NCBI RefSeq assembly: GCF_050624435.1
Contig: NC_134535.1
Span: forward strand, 70,924,494 to 70,988,493
Direction: 5' to 3'
DNA from: Tenrec ecaudatus
Taxonomy: Eukaryota > Chordata > Mammalia > Afrosoricida > Tenrecidae
DNA length: 64,000 bases
Position 1 is the stretch's first letter, and every line of letters begins with the position of its first letter. The notes under the pieces are model-generated. The model was not told the origin of the DNA. It made no database searches and worked only from the letters and a program-made list of their open reading frames with translations. Of this stretch, positions 10,605-21,984 are shown piece after piece. Made by a program: the position numbers and the translations under genes.

Positions 10605-12175
10605 TTTTTATAAAGGACTAAAACACATTAAATTGAGAAGGGGCAGTCTTTTCAACAAATGGTACTTGGAAAATTGAATCTCCGCTTACAAAGAATGAAA
10701 AGGAACCATATCTCACACCATATACAAAAGAAAACTCAAGGTGGATTAATGATTTAAATATAAACTCCAGGAGGGAGGGGAAAAAATAAAAGAGGACCTG
10801 ATGCAAAGGGCTTAAGTGGAGAGCAAATGCCTTGAGAATGATTAGGGCAGGGAATGTATGGATGTGCTTTATATAATTGATGTATGTATATGTATGGATT
10901 GTGATAAGAGTTGTATGAGTCCCTAATAAAATGTAAAAAAAAAAGAGGAGAAAAAAATGATTAGGGCAAAGACTGTACAGATGTGCTTTATACAATTGAT
11001 GTATGTATATGTATGAACTGTGATAAGCGTTGTATGAGTCCCAATAAATTGTTAAAAAATATATAAACTCCAGCATTATAAGAATCATCAATGAAAGAAT
11101 ATAGGGTAAATTTAAAAGCTAAATATCATCAGTGATAAAATAGAGACAAAGTTAAAACTCTAATCCAAGAGATGAATGTGTTACAAAAGGTAATAAAAAC
11201 ACACACAGCAGAAGACAAAGCCGATGACTGGGATCTCTTTAAAATACGACATTAATAAACATCAAAAATATCATCAAAGAGTAAAAAGAGGACCCTCATA
11301 TTGGGGGAAAATGGACAATTATAAATCAGAAGAAGGACTAATTTCAAAAATCGATCAAAAACCACACTTCCATAAGGAAAACAAATGACCCAATTTAAAA
11401 TAGGGCAGAAAACATGGGCAGAAATAGGGCAGAAAATAGTTCTCTAAAGGTGGCCAGCATCTTATGAAGAAGTGCTCACTATCCTTAGCTAAAAGAGAAG
11501 TCCAAGCTAAAATACTGATGAGATAACAGATGCTGGAAAGGACGTATGAAGATTGAAACACTGTTGAGGTTGCAGAATTGTATAGCCACTATGGAAAGCA
11601 TTATGTTGCCTTCTTAAACAAAGCTGAGTAGATATACCTAAGACCCAACAATCTCTCTACTCCATATATACTTTAAAAAAACACACAACAAAATATGAAC
11701 AGCTATGCACACCCATTTTATCTCAGAACTATCTACAATAGAAAAAGAGCTACAAACAGTCAAAAAAGCTGTCTGCGGAAAAACAGATAAACTCTGGTTC
11801 ATACATACAGTAGAGTGTAATTCATCTCTAAAAAAAATAATAAAACTGTCAAACTCTTCATAACATGGATGAACTTGAAAGACCATACACTCAGCAAAGT
11901 TAGTCAATCTCAAAAGAAAAATAGTTCATGGCACCACTAGTATAAGAGAAAAATTGTTTTCAGGCCCAAAGAAGCAGACTTTGAAGGTTATGGCAAGGGC
12001 AAGAAGGAGGCCTGGCAGGGGCAGAAAGGGGAGAAAGAGAGGGCCGTGTACACAGTGGCAAGGGGTGACTGTCTGGAATACTGCCACTGTTCTGATGAGA
12101 TGAGCTGCACAACTGGGTTTTGTACACTTTCTCATGTGTGCTGCATCCACACCAAAACAATAAAATGGAAGACTT
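10605..12175 (+). mobile_element. Old L1, ORF2 3' end and 3' UTR, interrupted
   Basis: Sense-strand L1 relic. 10635-10770 gives ORF2-like wording ('aacaaatggtacttgg', 'aaaactcaaggtggattaat'), resuming at 11074. The region 11690-11930 matches the conserved L1 3' segment about repeated PCR-like phrases 'atggatgaacttgaaag' and 'gcaaagttagtcaatctcaa'. It ends near a poly(A) signal, 'caataaaatgg' at 12159-12169. All frames are broken. A younger L1 3' end (10771-11060) is nested inside with a TSD. Confidence 0.75.
10771..11060 (+). mobile_element. Young L1 3'-end insertion with doubled terminal unit
   Basis: A 290-bp, 5'-truncated L1 3' end. It contains two tandem copies of a unit of about 110 bp (about 10838-10940 and 10958-11054), each running from 'gattagggca' through 'gatgtatgtatatgtatg' and 'gttgtatgagtcc' to an AATAAA-type signal and an A-rich tail. 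It is bounded by perfect 13-bp TSDs, atataaactccag, at 10758-10770 and 11061-11073. The same two-unit 3' end occurs, reversed, at 35861-36095. Confidence 0.88.
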
Positions 12176-13104
12176 GTGAGCCATAGGATTTTCACTCGCC
12201 AACTTTCAGTATGAAATCCTGAGGTCTTTATTCCAAGTCATGTCCATCGGGAGGAAATGATGAAATCTTGTTTAGCATCACAGTGACACCGGAGTCTCCA
12301 TATGCAGACAGGGTCAGTGCATGGGGTTCATTGGAAGTGAACTCATTCCTGCCATATATTATTTTTTGTTTAGGTGTCATCCAGTCAGTTTCAAGTTGCA
12401 AGAATCCTATATACAGCAAAAGTGTGCACATGGATGACAAGAGTCTTAACATTGAAATCTCAATTAATGCCTCACATAATTAGACAATGTTACTTCTGGT
12501 ATTATAGAAAAAATTCTCTATGAATAGTTTTCATAATTATGACATACACTGTTACATTCTCTAAACAAAGAAACTTAATCAAAGTTTCCAAGATTCATGG
12601 AAGAATGAGGGTGTCAGGTGCATAAGTCCTTTATCGATACTATTGATTTTTCTGCTGCACAATATTTAAGAGTGAAAAATTCATATTTATTCCTTCCTAG
12701 TCTATACTATTGAGATAGAAAAAATCCCAAACATATACATTAATTTTATTTTTTAAGTACGTGTACATTTCTGTAGTTCTATTCTAAGCTGTTCTATTTC
12801 TTGAGATCTCACATTTTTAATTTGTTCACTAAAACAGCCATTATCTTCTATTTCTTTAACACCCAAGTATTAATTTGAAGTCAATTTAATAAGAGAGTTC
12901 TCTATTTCACACTAACAATATAGCCGACATGGTGTAGGATGCAGCAGAATGAAAATGGTATTGGAAAATTCCTAAGGTAAAATCAGGTAGGCTAAGACTC
13001 TACTGGGCAGATCTGCCTCATAACATCTTTAAATGGTTCATTAACAAAGGATTTAGCTACGTTAAGGACTAAGGTCTGCCTGACCCATGCCAGTGTTTTT
13101 TTTT
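12176..13104. other. Mostly unassigned, one RTE tail scrap
   Basis: Nothing firm. At about 12361-12425 the phrase 'gtttaggtgtcatccagtca' looks like a degenerate minus-strand RTE 3' end. The opposed short frames at 12228-12452 and 12268-12483 look like chance. Confidence 0.35.
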
Positions 13105-13315
13105 TCAGTCAGCCTATCTATAAGCATGTGCAAATTGTACAATAAATAAGACTGAAGAATTGAGGGATTTGAATTATTGTGTTGGGAGGAAATCTTGACT
13201 ATCTCATGAACTGCCTAAATTAGCATATCTGCCTTAGAAGGAGTACAGTCAGAATACTACTTAGAACTGAGGATGGTGAAACCTCATCTTTTTTATTGCC
13301 TACCATTTATGCCAA
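13105..13315 (+). mobile_element. RTE/BovB-type LINE, ORF C-terminus, sense
   Basis: Sense match to the C-terminal coding part: 'caataaataagactgaagaa' (13140-13159), then 'tttgaattattgtgttgg' for the conserved F-E-L-W-C-W motif (here F-E-L-L-C-W), then 'ggagtacagtcagaatactac'. Abuts an antisense fragment of the same family, making a head-to-head junction at about 13315. Confidence 0.7.
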
Positions 13316-13910
13316 CATGAGGTGATTGAAAATACCATAGCCTGGGCTAGATATACTTAATTAATAAGCTGACACATCTGATCGTTTAAATGTTAAAGAG
13401 GTTTTTGGCATCAGATTTTCACAAGGCACGATGCCATTTGATTTGTTGACTGCTGCCTCCCTGCACATTGATTGTAAATACAAATAGAATTAAATGACCA
13501 GCAACTTCATTGTTGTTTTTGTGTGCTTGGTTCACTTTTCATGATGTTGTTTATCAACAGGGTAGTAAGAATGACCATTTTCTTCACATTTAAGAAGAAT
13601 TATACTGATTATTATAGTCTTTGGCCTTCATCATTGCTTCAAGTCTTCATTTTCAATAAGGCCATCTCCCCATTTTCAAATCATAGATGGCTGTTGAATG
13701 AGTCTTCCTCCAGTCCAGAAGCTGTGTTCTTCTTCACAGAGTCTAAAATCTTAGATTATTTTTCATCATACAGATCAAATAAGTAAGATTAAAGTATGTA
13801 ATCCTGTCACAAACATTTTCTGCTTCTAGTCCATGCAGTATCCCCTCATACTGTTGAAAAAACAGCAACCTCTTGATCCATGTACAGAGTCCACGTGAGC
13901 TCAATTAATC
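13316..13910 (-). mobile_element. RTE/BovB-type LINE, RT/C-terminal region, antisense
   Basis: Starts with 'atgaggtgattgaaaatacc' (13318-13337) and runs minus-strand through 'gatttgttgactgctgcc', 'atgagtcttcctccagtcc' (13699-13717) and 'ccatgcagtatcccctcata'. It covers the region just 3' of the RT catalytic motifs. Decayed, with deletions. Confidence 0.75.
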
Positions 13911-14124
13911 ATTGCACCTTTATACAACCGTGTGGTCCCAACAATGAAAAGGAATGAACAATTACCCATGCAAAACCACAGGTAAAATATATTTGCATTT
14001 TGTTAAAAGGGAAGTGAATCCTCCAAATGTTAATACTAACATTTTTGCAAATAAAGAATAGACCCAGAACACTGGGCTCATGTAATCCAGGTATTGATAA
14101 ACAAATGCATGCATGCATATTCAA

Positions 14125-14485
14125 TATATATTCATATAGATGCCTGAAGCAGTATAGGCAATAATGTTGCTGTGGTGAAGTGCCAGTGTGTCTGTTCTGA
14201 GCCATAGTGACCCTGTCCACAACAGAACCTAATACTGCCTGGTTCTGCACTGTCCTCACAGTGGTTCTGTTCTGGAGTCCATTGCAGCAGCCTTTGGGTC
14301 AATCCATATTTTTGAAGGCTTCCCTCTTTTTTTGGCTGTTCCTCTGCTTTTGCCAAGCATGATGTCCTTCTCTGGGGACCGGCCTCTCCTTACAGCATGC
14401 ACCAAGTCAATAAGACAAGGTTCACTAGCCTTGCCTCTAAGGAGCACTCTGGCCGCATTTCTTCCAGGACATGCTTATTTGTCAT
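14125..14485 (-). mobile_element. RTE/BovB-type LINE, 3' end, antisense
   Basis: Matches the reversed 3' end closely: 'gagccatagtgaccctgtcc' (14200-14219), 'cacaacagaacc', 'tgggtcaatccatat', 'tgccaagcatgatgtccttc' (14353-14372) and 'ctaaggagcactctggc'. The minus-strand frames here (14132-14447) are relics of the element's own ORF. Confidence 0.82.
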
Positions 14486-15800
14486 TTAGGCAAGATAAGG
14501 TGTGTTAAAGAAACTGTGTTTTCATATTGTACTTGTTAAATGTTATACCATTTTAAAGGCAACATAAACTTTTAAACAAATTATGTTATATATTTTTTTC
14601 TGATGCAAAATTGGGCTTAAAGTTTCACTTCTAATCTAGACTAGAGAAGAAGAAGACAAAAAGGGGAATAAAACAAACCTCCATTTTTCCTATAGAAAGG
14701 GGCATTATCAGCTAAACAAAGACCTGTACTTCCATCCAGGTCAAAATACAAATAGAAAAAGAGAACTTTTGTGAGAAAACATTTCACTAAAACACTGTTG
14801 ATCACCGTAATGAATTACCAAAGGGAATTGTAGGCCACTTTGCCCTGAATTTTAACTGGCATTTTCACGCAGTTTGTAAACTTAATATTCAGACAATATT
14901 TAGCCTTCAGATTATATGAATTTGACAATTGAATGTGATGGTCCAATATGCAAATTCAGTTGTTTAAACTAAATGAATTCTGATATTGAACTTCCTTAAA
15001 TATGCAATTGCAAGTCAGCCTCAAAATCAATAGCACTGGCTCCTCGTTGTCAGTTGCCAAGGGAAGCAATCTGCGAAGTACAGCACACCTCTCCTGATCA
15101 CCCTAGCTCTCTAACGAAACTGCGTGCTATTAAGGTGCTTGTGAAATCAGTTTGGACTTGACAATCAAAGGAAATGTGCAATTATTCAGGAAATAAAATA
15201 ACAGAGTAAAAACTTCCTCATTTTAAAAATTTATCAACCAAAGGATCCCTTACTGAGGTGAAGACCATCATTCTGTAAATCCAAATTAGATGCAATGCAG
15301 AAAAGTTTTTACCGCATTACGTCAAAAATATCAAACTACAAGCAATAGTTGAGGTTGTTGGAAACAGCTGATATTCAGAGGGAGAGGCCAGCGACCTACG
15401 ATAATTGTACAACTCTTATGGCAATAAACTTTTTTTTACTTGCCAATTTTCCAACATGAGTTGTGGCAGAAATTGTACCATGCAATAATAAGATTCTTTA
15501 TTGATTATTTATCTCATGTGAGTCAAGTGGAATTGCGCCAGGAGGCTTTCCTTGCTATGATCTTTTGAATAGATCACTTTCTTCCAAGGCACAAGTGGGT
15601 GAATTTGAAAGACCAATCTCTGCTCAGTAGCCAAATACCATCGGTTGCGTCACTCATTCTGTCAATAGAACTGAAATAACTAGACCAGCAATGTGTAATC
15701 TTAAATTATTTAAAGGAAAAATATTCAAAAAAGAAAATGTCTCCAAGTTTAAATGTACATTTAATTTATGTGGCAGGCTAAAAGACATTAATCCAACAGT

Positions 15801-15804
<4 letters not shown>
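14486..15804. other. Repeat-poor block with candidate conserved core (14790-15380)
   Basis: No transposon signature. The core contains an octamer-type site (atatgcaaattcag, near 14946-14960), a second 'atatgcaattgc' near 15000, and several ATTA cores, at a composition less extreme than the flanks. These are short motifs that occur by chance often, so regulatory function is only a suggestion. Confidence 0.25.

Positions 15805-15840
<36 letters not shown>
15805..15840. repeat. (TG)18 microsatellite
   Basis: Eighteen uninterrupted TG units, likely length-polymorphic. Confidence 0.98.
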
Positions 15841-15842
<2 letters not shown>

Positions 15843-15935
15843 CTTTTCCTTTTAAAGCCACGTGATTCATTTATTTCCACTCTGGATCTCCAAGACAAAA
15901 GCCAAATTAAAAGTTTCCAATAAATATACTTAGTG

Positions 15936-16100
15936 TAAAGCACATCCACTGATGTATGCATATGTATGGATAGTGATAAGAGTTGTATGAGCCCCTAAAA
16001 AATGTAAAAAAATAAGAAAACAACAATAATAATATAGAGATAAAAATAAAGAGTAAGAAAGAAAAAACCCACCAACAATATTTAAAAAGCCAAAAAATAT
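15936..16100 (+). mobile_element. Very short L1 3'-end insertion with TSD
   Basis: Only about 75 bp of L1 3' end ('gatgtatgcatatgtatgga', then 'gttgtatgagcccct') followed by a long A-rich, partly simple tail. Bounded by 12-bp TSDs, atatacttagtg, at 15924-15935 and 16101-16112. It has one terminal unit, not two. Extreme 5' truncation is typical of target-primed reverse transcription. Confidence 0.85.
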
Positions 16101-16112
16101 ATATACTTAGTG

Positions 16113-18139
16113 ATATCAGAGTTAATGTGTATTATTTAAAAGGAGGTTCTTTCCCAGGGAAAATACAATGAAATTCAATTCCTATATCAACTCGATTGAA
16201 GCTCTGCCTGCACTCAGATATTTGGAAAAATTGTAAAAGCAGGTATAGCTTGCTCACCATTTGGGGTTTGCTTGGCTCGGATTCAGCAGAGCTCTTGTGT
16301 AGCTCTATTAACACACAGAGTTTTGTAGAGTGACGGGCAGGCTTCTCTACTTCATGGGTTGGTTGCTCACTGGTAATGTCATTCCTGAGAGGACCTAGGG
16401 CTTTTAATTATGCTGTGAGTGGTTTACAGTATTGAGTTAAGGAATGGGAATGAAACTGAGGAAATTTTTGGTGTGCATTGGCTAATTAAACAGCAGACAA
16501 CAGCAAGTAAAATGATAGAAACTTCAGCATATTTGAGTTCCAAGCCTTTGTGAAAATATTTTATATTAAATTTCAAGTAGTATCCCACTGCACTGAAATA
16601 AAATTAAGTCAACAATGGTCTTCAAACTTTATATAAAATGGCCCAAGGACCTTTTAACATTGAGGACATATTTAAGACTCCAGCAAATCTATTCCATCAT
16701 ATCAACTTTATATTATGTGGATACAGTACCTGAAAAGTACGGCTTATTGTGAACTGAAAAATATATGAAACGATATAAAAATACAGTTGTATACATGAGG
16801 TAGCACTATTAATGAAACTTATGCAAAAATTACTTTCCAGTATTAAAGACAATAGTATATATTAAACCTTGATTATTAGCAATCAATGTAACATAATAAT
16901 TTCATAAAATGTTGATTATGTAACTTAGTTATATGTCATGGTCAGTGCTTGGAATGGATAAAATTCCATTTACTTTCTTAAGGTTCTTTTGAAAATAAAA
17001 CAGACTTGACAATTTAGTGACCATGCTCAAAACTCTTTAATGACTACCATGATTAATAGGATAAAGAAATTAAAAATAATCAAGGCTTAAAATATCCTAA
17101 TTTGCAACACTTGCATAGAGTGCTCTAAGCTGCTCCCAGAACGCTATTTCAGTTTGTCAGAAGCGTCCTGCTCCTTCTCATCTCAGAACCCGCTAGAGCT
17201 CCCTTTTGCCCCACTAGCCCCCTGCACCTAGCCCTCCGTCAACGTTTCCCTTTGGGTCACTCTTCAAACCTTTCTACACGCGGTTCCACCCTTTCCTAAC
17301 CTTACCGTGCCAGATCAGAAACTCTTCCCAACAGTTGATCACGAAATTAAAGTGAAAAAATGACCAGGCAACTGGGTATGGGAATCTTGATTTCTATAAA
17401 GGAGTCCACATTTTAGATATAAATATGGGAGACATTTTTAATTTGGACGACATTTATTGCAATGCAGTTATATACCATCAGGTAGAATTGAGTAATGCCA
17501 GGAAAGAAGACAAACAAACAAACAAAACTCCAGGCATCCTGATATTCTCTAATTCTTTATTATGTAATTTTTATATCTTTGCTTTAAAATTTTCTTTTAC
17601 TTTGTTTTTAATGTAGCATCAATATTGCGTTGTTTTGTCAGTAAACCAAGATAAAGCTAAGAACTAGATCACCCGGTCGTTTTTCTCCTTATCTCCTCCA
17701 AGTTCAAAATGCTTGCATCTCTTAATAGCTGATAGTCAACATTCTCTTAGGTATGCAGATATTGGATCAATATATTAATATTTGATCAAATGTCATTTAC
17801 TATATGAGTTTGTCCTTTTATATTACTTTTAATTTTAGTTTTATAGATCATAACCTTATCTTTGGTTAAGGAATACAATAGATCAATCACATTCTTGATC
17901 TCCTCAAATTATTATCTTGATATTACACATATATTTATGAGTGGATTTCTATATATGCACATATATATGGACACATGAATCATTGATGAGATAGATTATA
18001 ATTATGGTATCAATCTAGATCTAAACAAATATATATATATATATATTTCAGATAGCAACAAACTTTTCTATACTTCCTGGTAATCATTTATTTCTGGAAG
18101 AATATATGTGCACTGTTGTTTAAGTCTGGAATTGTCTGT
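16113..18139. other. No recognised element; small AT repeat
   Basis: About 2 kb without a named repeat. 17120-17330 is noticeably GC-richer and could be an old L2/MIR-class remnant, but I cannot align it. (AT)9 lies at 18030-18047. Frames at 16132-16314 and 17425-17616 look spurious. Confidence 0.4.
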
Positions 18140-19225
18140 CAGCTTGTCATACTGTAGTGGCGTTCAGGTTTCTGTGGTGCTGGGAGCTAAATCAACAGCA
18201 TTTCAAATACCAGCATTGATTTCAGAGGTGCTTCCAAACTAAGAATAAAATATGAAGAAGTCATAAATAGTCTGTCCACTTTTGAGGCACTGGCTACTGA
18301 GCATCCTCTGAATAATAGAGAAGCATTGGCAGATATCGTCTTCCAGCCTATCAGGTTGGAAGGCACTCAAAATATGGCTGCAAAAGAGCTGTCTCTTAGA
18401 AGTAGAGTCAACTTTAATGATATGGATGGTGTAAAGATTCCGGGAATTATATTTGCTTATGGGATACAACACAAGAAGGGAAGTAAAAGCGACAAAGATT
18501 CATTAATACTTGGAACTTGGAATGTAAGACATTTTAATCAAGAAAATTGAAAATTATTAAAATTGAAATGAAGTGCATGAAGATGAACAGATTCAGCATT
18601 AGTAAGTTAAAATAAACTAGCATTGGCCATTATGAATCAATCACATGATTTAATATGCCAGGAAGGACAAATTACAGAGGCGTTGTCTCATATTCATCCT
18701 CACCAAGAATATTTCAGGATGTATTTTAAAGTTTAATAATGTCTGTGATAGGATAATATCTATATGGCTACAATATAGATATTATATGTTGAAGAGCTCA
18801 GGTGTAACTGAGCATGTAGGTGCACCTGACCAGTCTCAGTGTACTTAATCATCTCCTGTTGTGTGAAAGCTAGACCGTTGATACAGAAGACTGAAGAAGA
18901 ATGGATTCCTTTGAATTATGGTGCTGTCGAAGCATAATGAAAATCCTGTGGACTACCAGAAAAACAAATCTCTCTAGGAAGAGGAATAGCCAGAATGCTT
19001 CTTAGAAGCGAGAATGGCACGATTTGGCCTCAGGCACTTGAGACACATTATCAAGAGAGACCGATTCCTAGAAACCTGTTTTATTCTGAAATAACATGAT
19101 TGACACAGTGGCCACAACAATGGGCTTAATGATAACAACAAGTGTGACGAGGGTGCAGGACGGGGCTGTGTTTCATGTTGCTGTCCATATGAATAAGAAC
19201 CCACTCAGAGGCTCAACAGCGTTTA
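18140..19225 (+). mobile_element. RTE/BovB-type LINE with large internal deletion
   Basis: Holds the 5' end and the 3' end of the element but lacks the middle. 18140-18500 is the 5' region. The endonuclease start reads L-G-T-W-N-V-R at 18509-18530, and endonuclease sequence continues to about 18780 ('gtgataggataatatctata'). There it joins C-terminal sequence (about 18785 on) with F-E-L-W-C near 18912 and 'gccagaatgcttcttagaag' (18990-19009), ending in the 3' tail around 19215. About 2 kb of endonuclease and RT coding sequence is missing. No open frame survives. Confidence 0.82.
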
Positions 19226-19445
19226 AATATTTCATAAGCATCTCCCCTCAATCCGATTTTGAAATAACAAATCTTCTGAAACATCATGCAATTATGAATA
19301 TGGTTTGCAGACCCTTCTATTTAAATGGCTGTGGCTGTGAATTGCTGGTTATGAATTCTAAGCTACATTTATTTGAAGTGTAAGTGTATCACTCCATCAT
19401 CGTATTCCATTTATTTATAACCTGTGTCCTATTTGATTTGTGCTT

Positions 19446-19850
19446 TTTTTCTTTTTTATCCAAAACTATTTTATTGGGAGTTAATACAGATATCAGATAA
19501 TCCCACAATTCAATAACATCAAGCAGTAGTATTGTACAATTGCTATTGCATTTTCAAAATATTCTTTTCCTCCCTGAACTCCCCAATACTAGCTCTATTT
19601 TAACCCCAGCTCCCGCTGCTACCACGGAAGCCTCCTCCAGAAACACTTTCTCTACGTGCTGTCTCGATAGATTCATCAATCCTGGGTTTCATATGCCGAA
19701 GAACAAAAAATATATAACAAAAATGCAAGCGGGTGACCCCCAATGACATAACACAACTGAGATAAACCCCAATATACACAATCAAAAACAAACAGAAAAT
19801 GTTGAAAACCAGATTAGGCCTAACATCCCATGATCCTCTCCTTATTTTTA
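19446..19850 (-). mobile_element. Old L1 3' UTR, minus strand
   Basis: Begins with the reversed tail 'ttttattgggagttaataca' (19470-19489), 'gatatcagataatccc', 'aattcaataacatcaag' and then C-rich phrases. Same family as 49625-50560. Decayed, partial. Confidence 0.6.
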
Positions 19851-20001
19851 TATGCTTACCTACTTTGTCTTTGATTCTTTGTTTTCACTACGATGTCCCT
19901 AAGAATGTATTTTTCCTTGAAACTCTTTGGCAATGTATGAATTTTCTCATATCATAACATTTTCATATTCCTTTTAAAATAAATAATTTTTATATACTGG
20001 A

Positions 20002-20509
20002 TGCTGGTGGTAGTTATATAATCTGTTGTCAATTTGAGACTTAAGAATGAAAGGGTGGACTGTAGTCTGTCAATCAGTTCATAGCTTGATGACCTCATTT
20101 AAAGGTGCTAAGGAGATAAATAGCTTGATGGGGGCCAGACACACACTCACTCCCAGGGAGACATGCTTGCTGACAAGACAAGTGGAGCTATGCTAAAGCA
20201 CTGGATCTGAAGGAGCCACATGGAGACCCCTGCCAGTACGGAGATGCCTCTACTGCCACTGGATCCATAAGACTTTCCACCCACTAGCCTGTGATCCTTC
20301 TGCATTCAGCATCATTGCTTGTATTGTGTGAGTCTGAAGAGGACATTATAGATTGGTATGAGACATATGGGATAATATCAGACTTATGGACTTGATCTGG
20401 ACTAGGTTGGTATGTTTTCGCAATATTCAATTTCTCTTGTATATAAAGTTCTTTCTTATACACACATGAGTATCTATGAAGTTGTTTCTCTAGTCTACCC
20501 AGAGCAACA
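20002..20509 (+). mobile_element. Probable solo LTR, TG...CA family, near full length
   Basis: About 508 bp, from 'tgctggtggtagttatataa' to 'gtctacccagagcaaca'. It shares with the 23864 copy: 'gtctgtcaatcag', 'agtctgaagaggac', 'tatagattggta' and a TATA-like 'cttgtatataaagttc' (20434-20449) near the 3' end. Terminal TG/CA and no internal coding suggest a solo LTR; the short frame at 20284-20541 (minus) is incidental. Confidence 0.6.
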
Positions 20510-21984
20510 GTGATGTTTTCAATATTGAAGAAAGAACACATTCTGTGTTAAGAGCAAAGTGATTACCCATAATAATATCAGTCAAAAGGAATTTCATTAA
20601 TTGATCATTTTATTTTAATTTTTGCGATAGCAACCCTTGGGGGTACAATGATGAAAATATCAATGGCTAACAGAAAAGTTAGCTATTTGAAATAAGTGGC
20701 AGTCTTTCCTCAAACCGGGATTATTGCCTTGCAAACCCTGTGGGGCAGTTTTACTAGGTCCACTTGGATCATTAAGAGTCATAATCAACTGGATGGTAAA
20801 AGATTTAGATAGATCTCTTACCAAATTAGGAATGAGTGTTATTTCCTGTGGAAAAGCTATTAGCTTTTCATTTAATTTAAAAAACACACTTTTCACATGA
20901 AAATAAATGTTAAATAAGGTTCGAAACATTTGCAAATATCACACTTCCCCTTGACTATAAGATATTTCATTAACTCTCCATATAACTTTTGTAAATATTA
21001 ATATATTTGAATCCTTACTTTTTGCTCTGTTTCTGACTCTCATAGATTTAATGAACTGTTTGAGCAAATTGAGAAGGCAAATTGGAAAATGTGTCAGTGC
21101 TTATTTAATTGCCATTCAACTTTAATACATGCTGATAGGTGCCTGTTCTGATTCAAGTTTAGCATGCCATTAAGAAATAATGTGCTTGTACATTTTCATT
21201 GTTATAAATTTCCTGTTACAACAATTGGCTAGCAGTTATGTCAAAACAAAGATTTATTACACAGAGACTAATTTATTTTAGGAAAAACCTCTCTGTGTGA
21301 CCCCCATAAACCATTCAGCACATAAGTGTCAGCTAAAAGTGTAAGATTTCATTCACTATTTTTGTATATTTATAAAGAAATAGTGAGTGTGAGAAATTTT
21401 GCCTTCTATGCTCTTATCTCACAATTGTTCTGTTTTATATAAATTCTTAATTTGGTTGGCATGAAATGATCGATAGGTTGATGGTTATTATATTTCTAGA
21501 ATGGCTCTGAAGACACATATTGACAGAGGTTTAATTAGGCAAGCATATTTCAAAATAAATAATTTGGTAAAGAGAACTTCAGCAGTAGCTTTGCTTATGA
21601 AATAAGATTATAATAGGCATGATAGATCACTAGGTGATAAAGTTGTCTTCTTATAGTCATGTTAACAATTGTAAAGAATTCAGAATTAATGTGTTTTGAA
21701 TATTTTCTTTTGAAATAAGTAAGAAAATTTTACTGAAATAGTTTCAAACTACCACATTATAAAAAAATACTAGGCAAATTTTAAGATCTACTGAAGTTAG
21801 GTTTTGTCTTTGTATTCTAAAAGACTTGAGTCAAAAATGTGCCTCTGGAAAAAATGTGGTGTGAGTTTTGGCAAGTTATTTATGTTTTCTGAAATCAGTT
21901 CAAATATAGCTGAATACATAACAGAGCAGTTAAAAAAACTCAGGAAATGCATCTACAGTGTCCCATCCCATCCATGACGAAATA
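20510..21984. other. Repeat-poor block with best conserved-element candidate (20940-21400)
   Basis: No transposon signature in nearly 1.5 kb, unusual for this window. The 20940-21400 core mixes SOX-like 'aacaaag' (21245-21251), 'ttaattgccattcaac' and other AT-rich homeodomain-type words with few CpGs, typical of ancient enhancers in gene deserts. Evidence is stylistic only. Confidence 0.3.

Noticed and set aside
10618-11091. 157-codon minus-strand frame
   Set aside because: Spans the nested young L1 end and its host; internal repetition comes from the two tandem 3' units.
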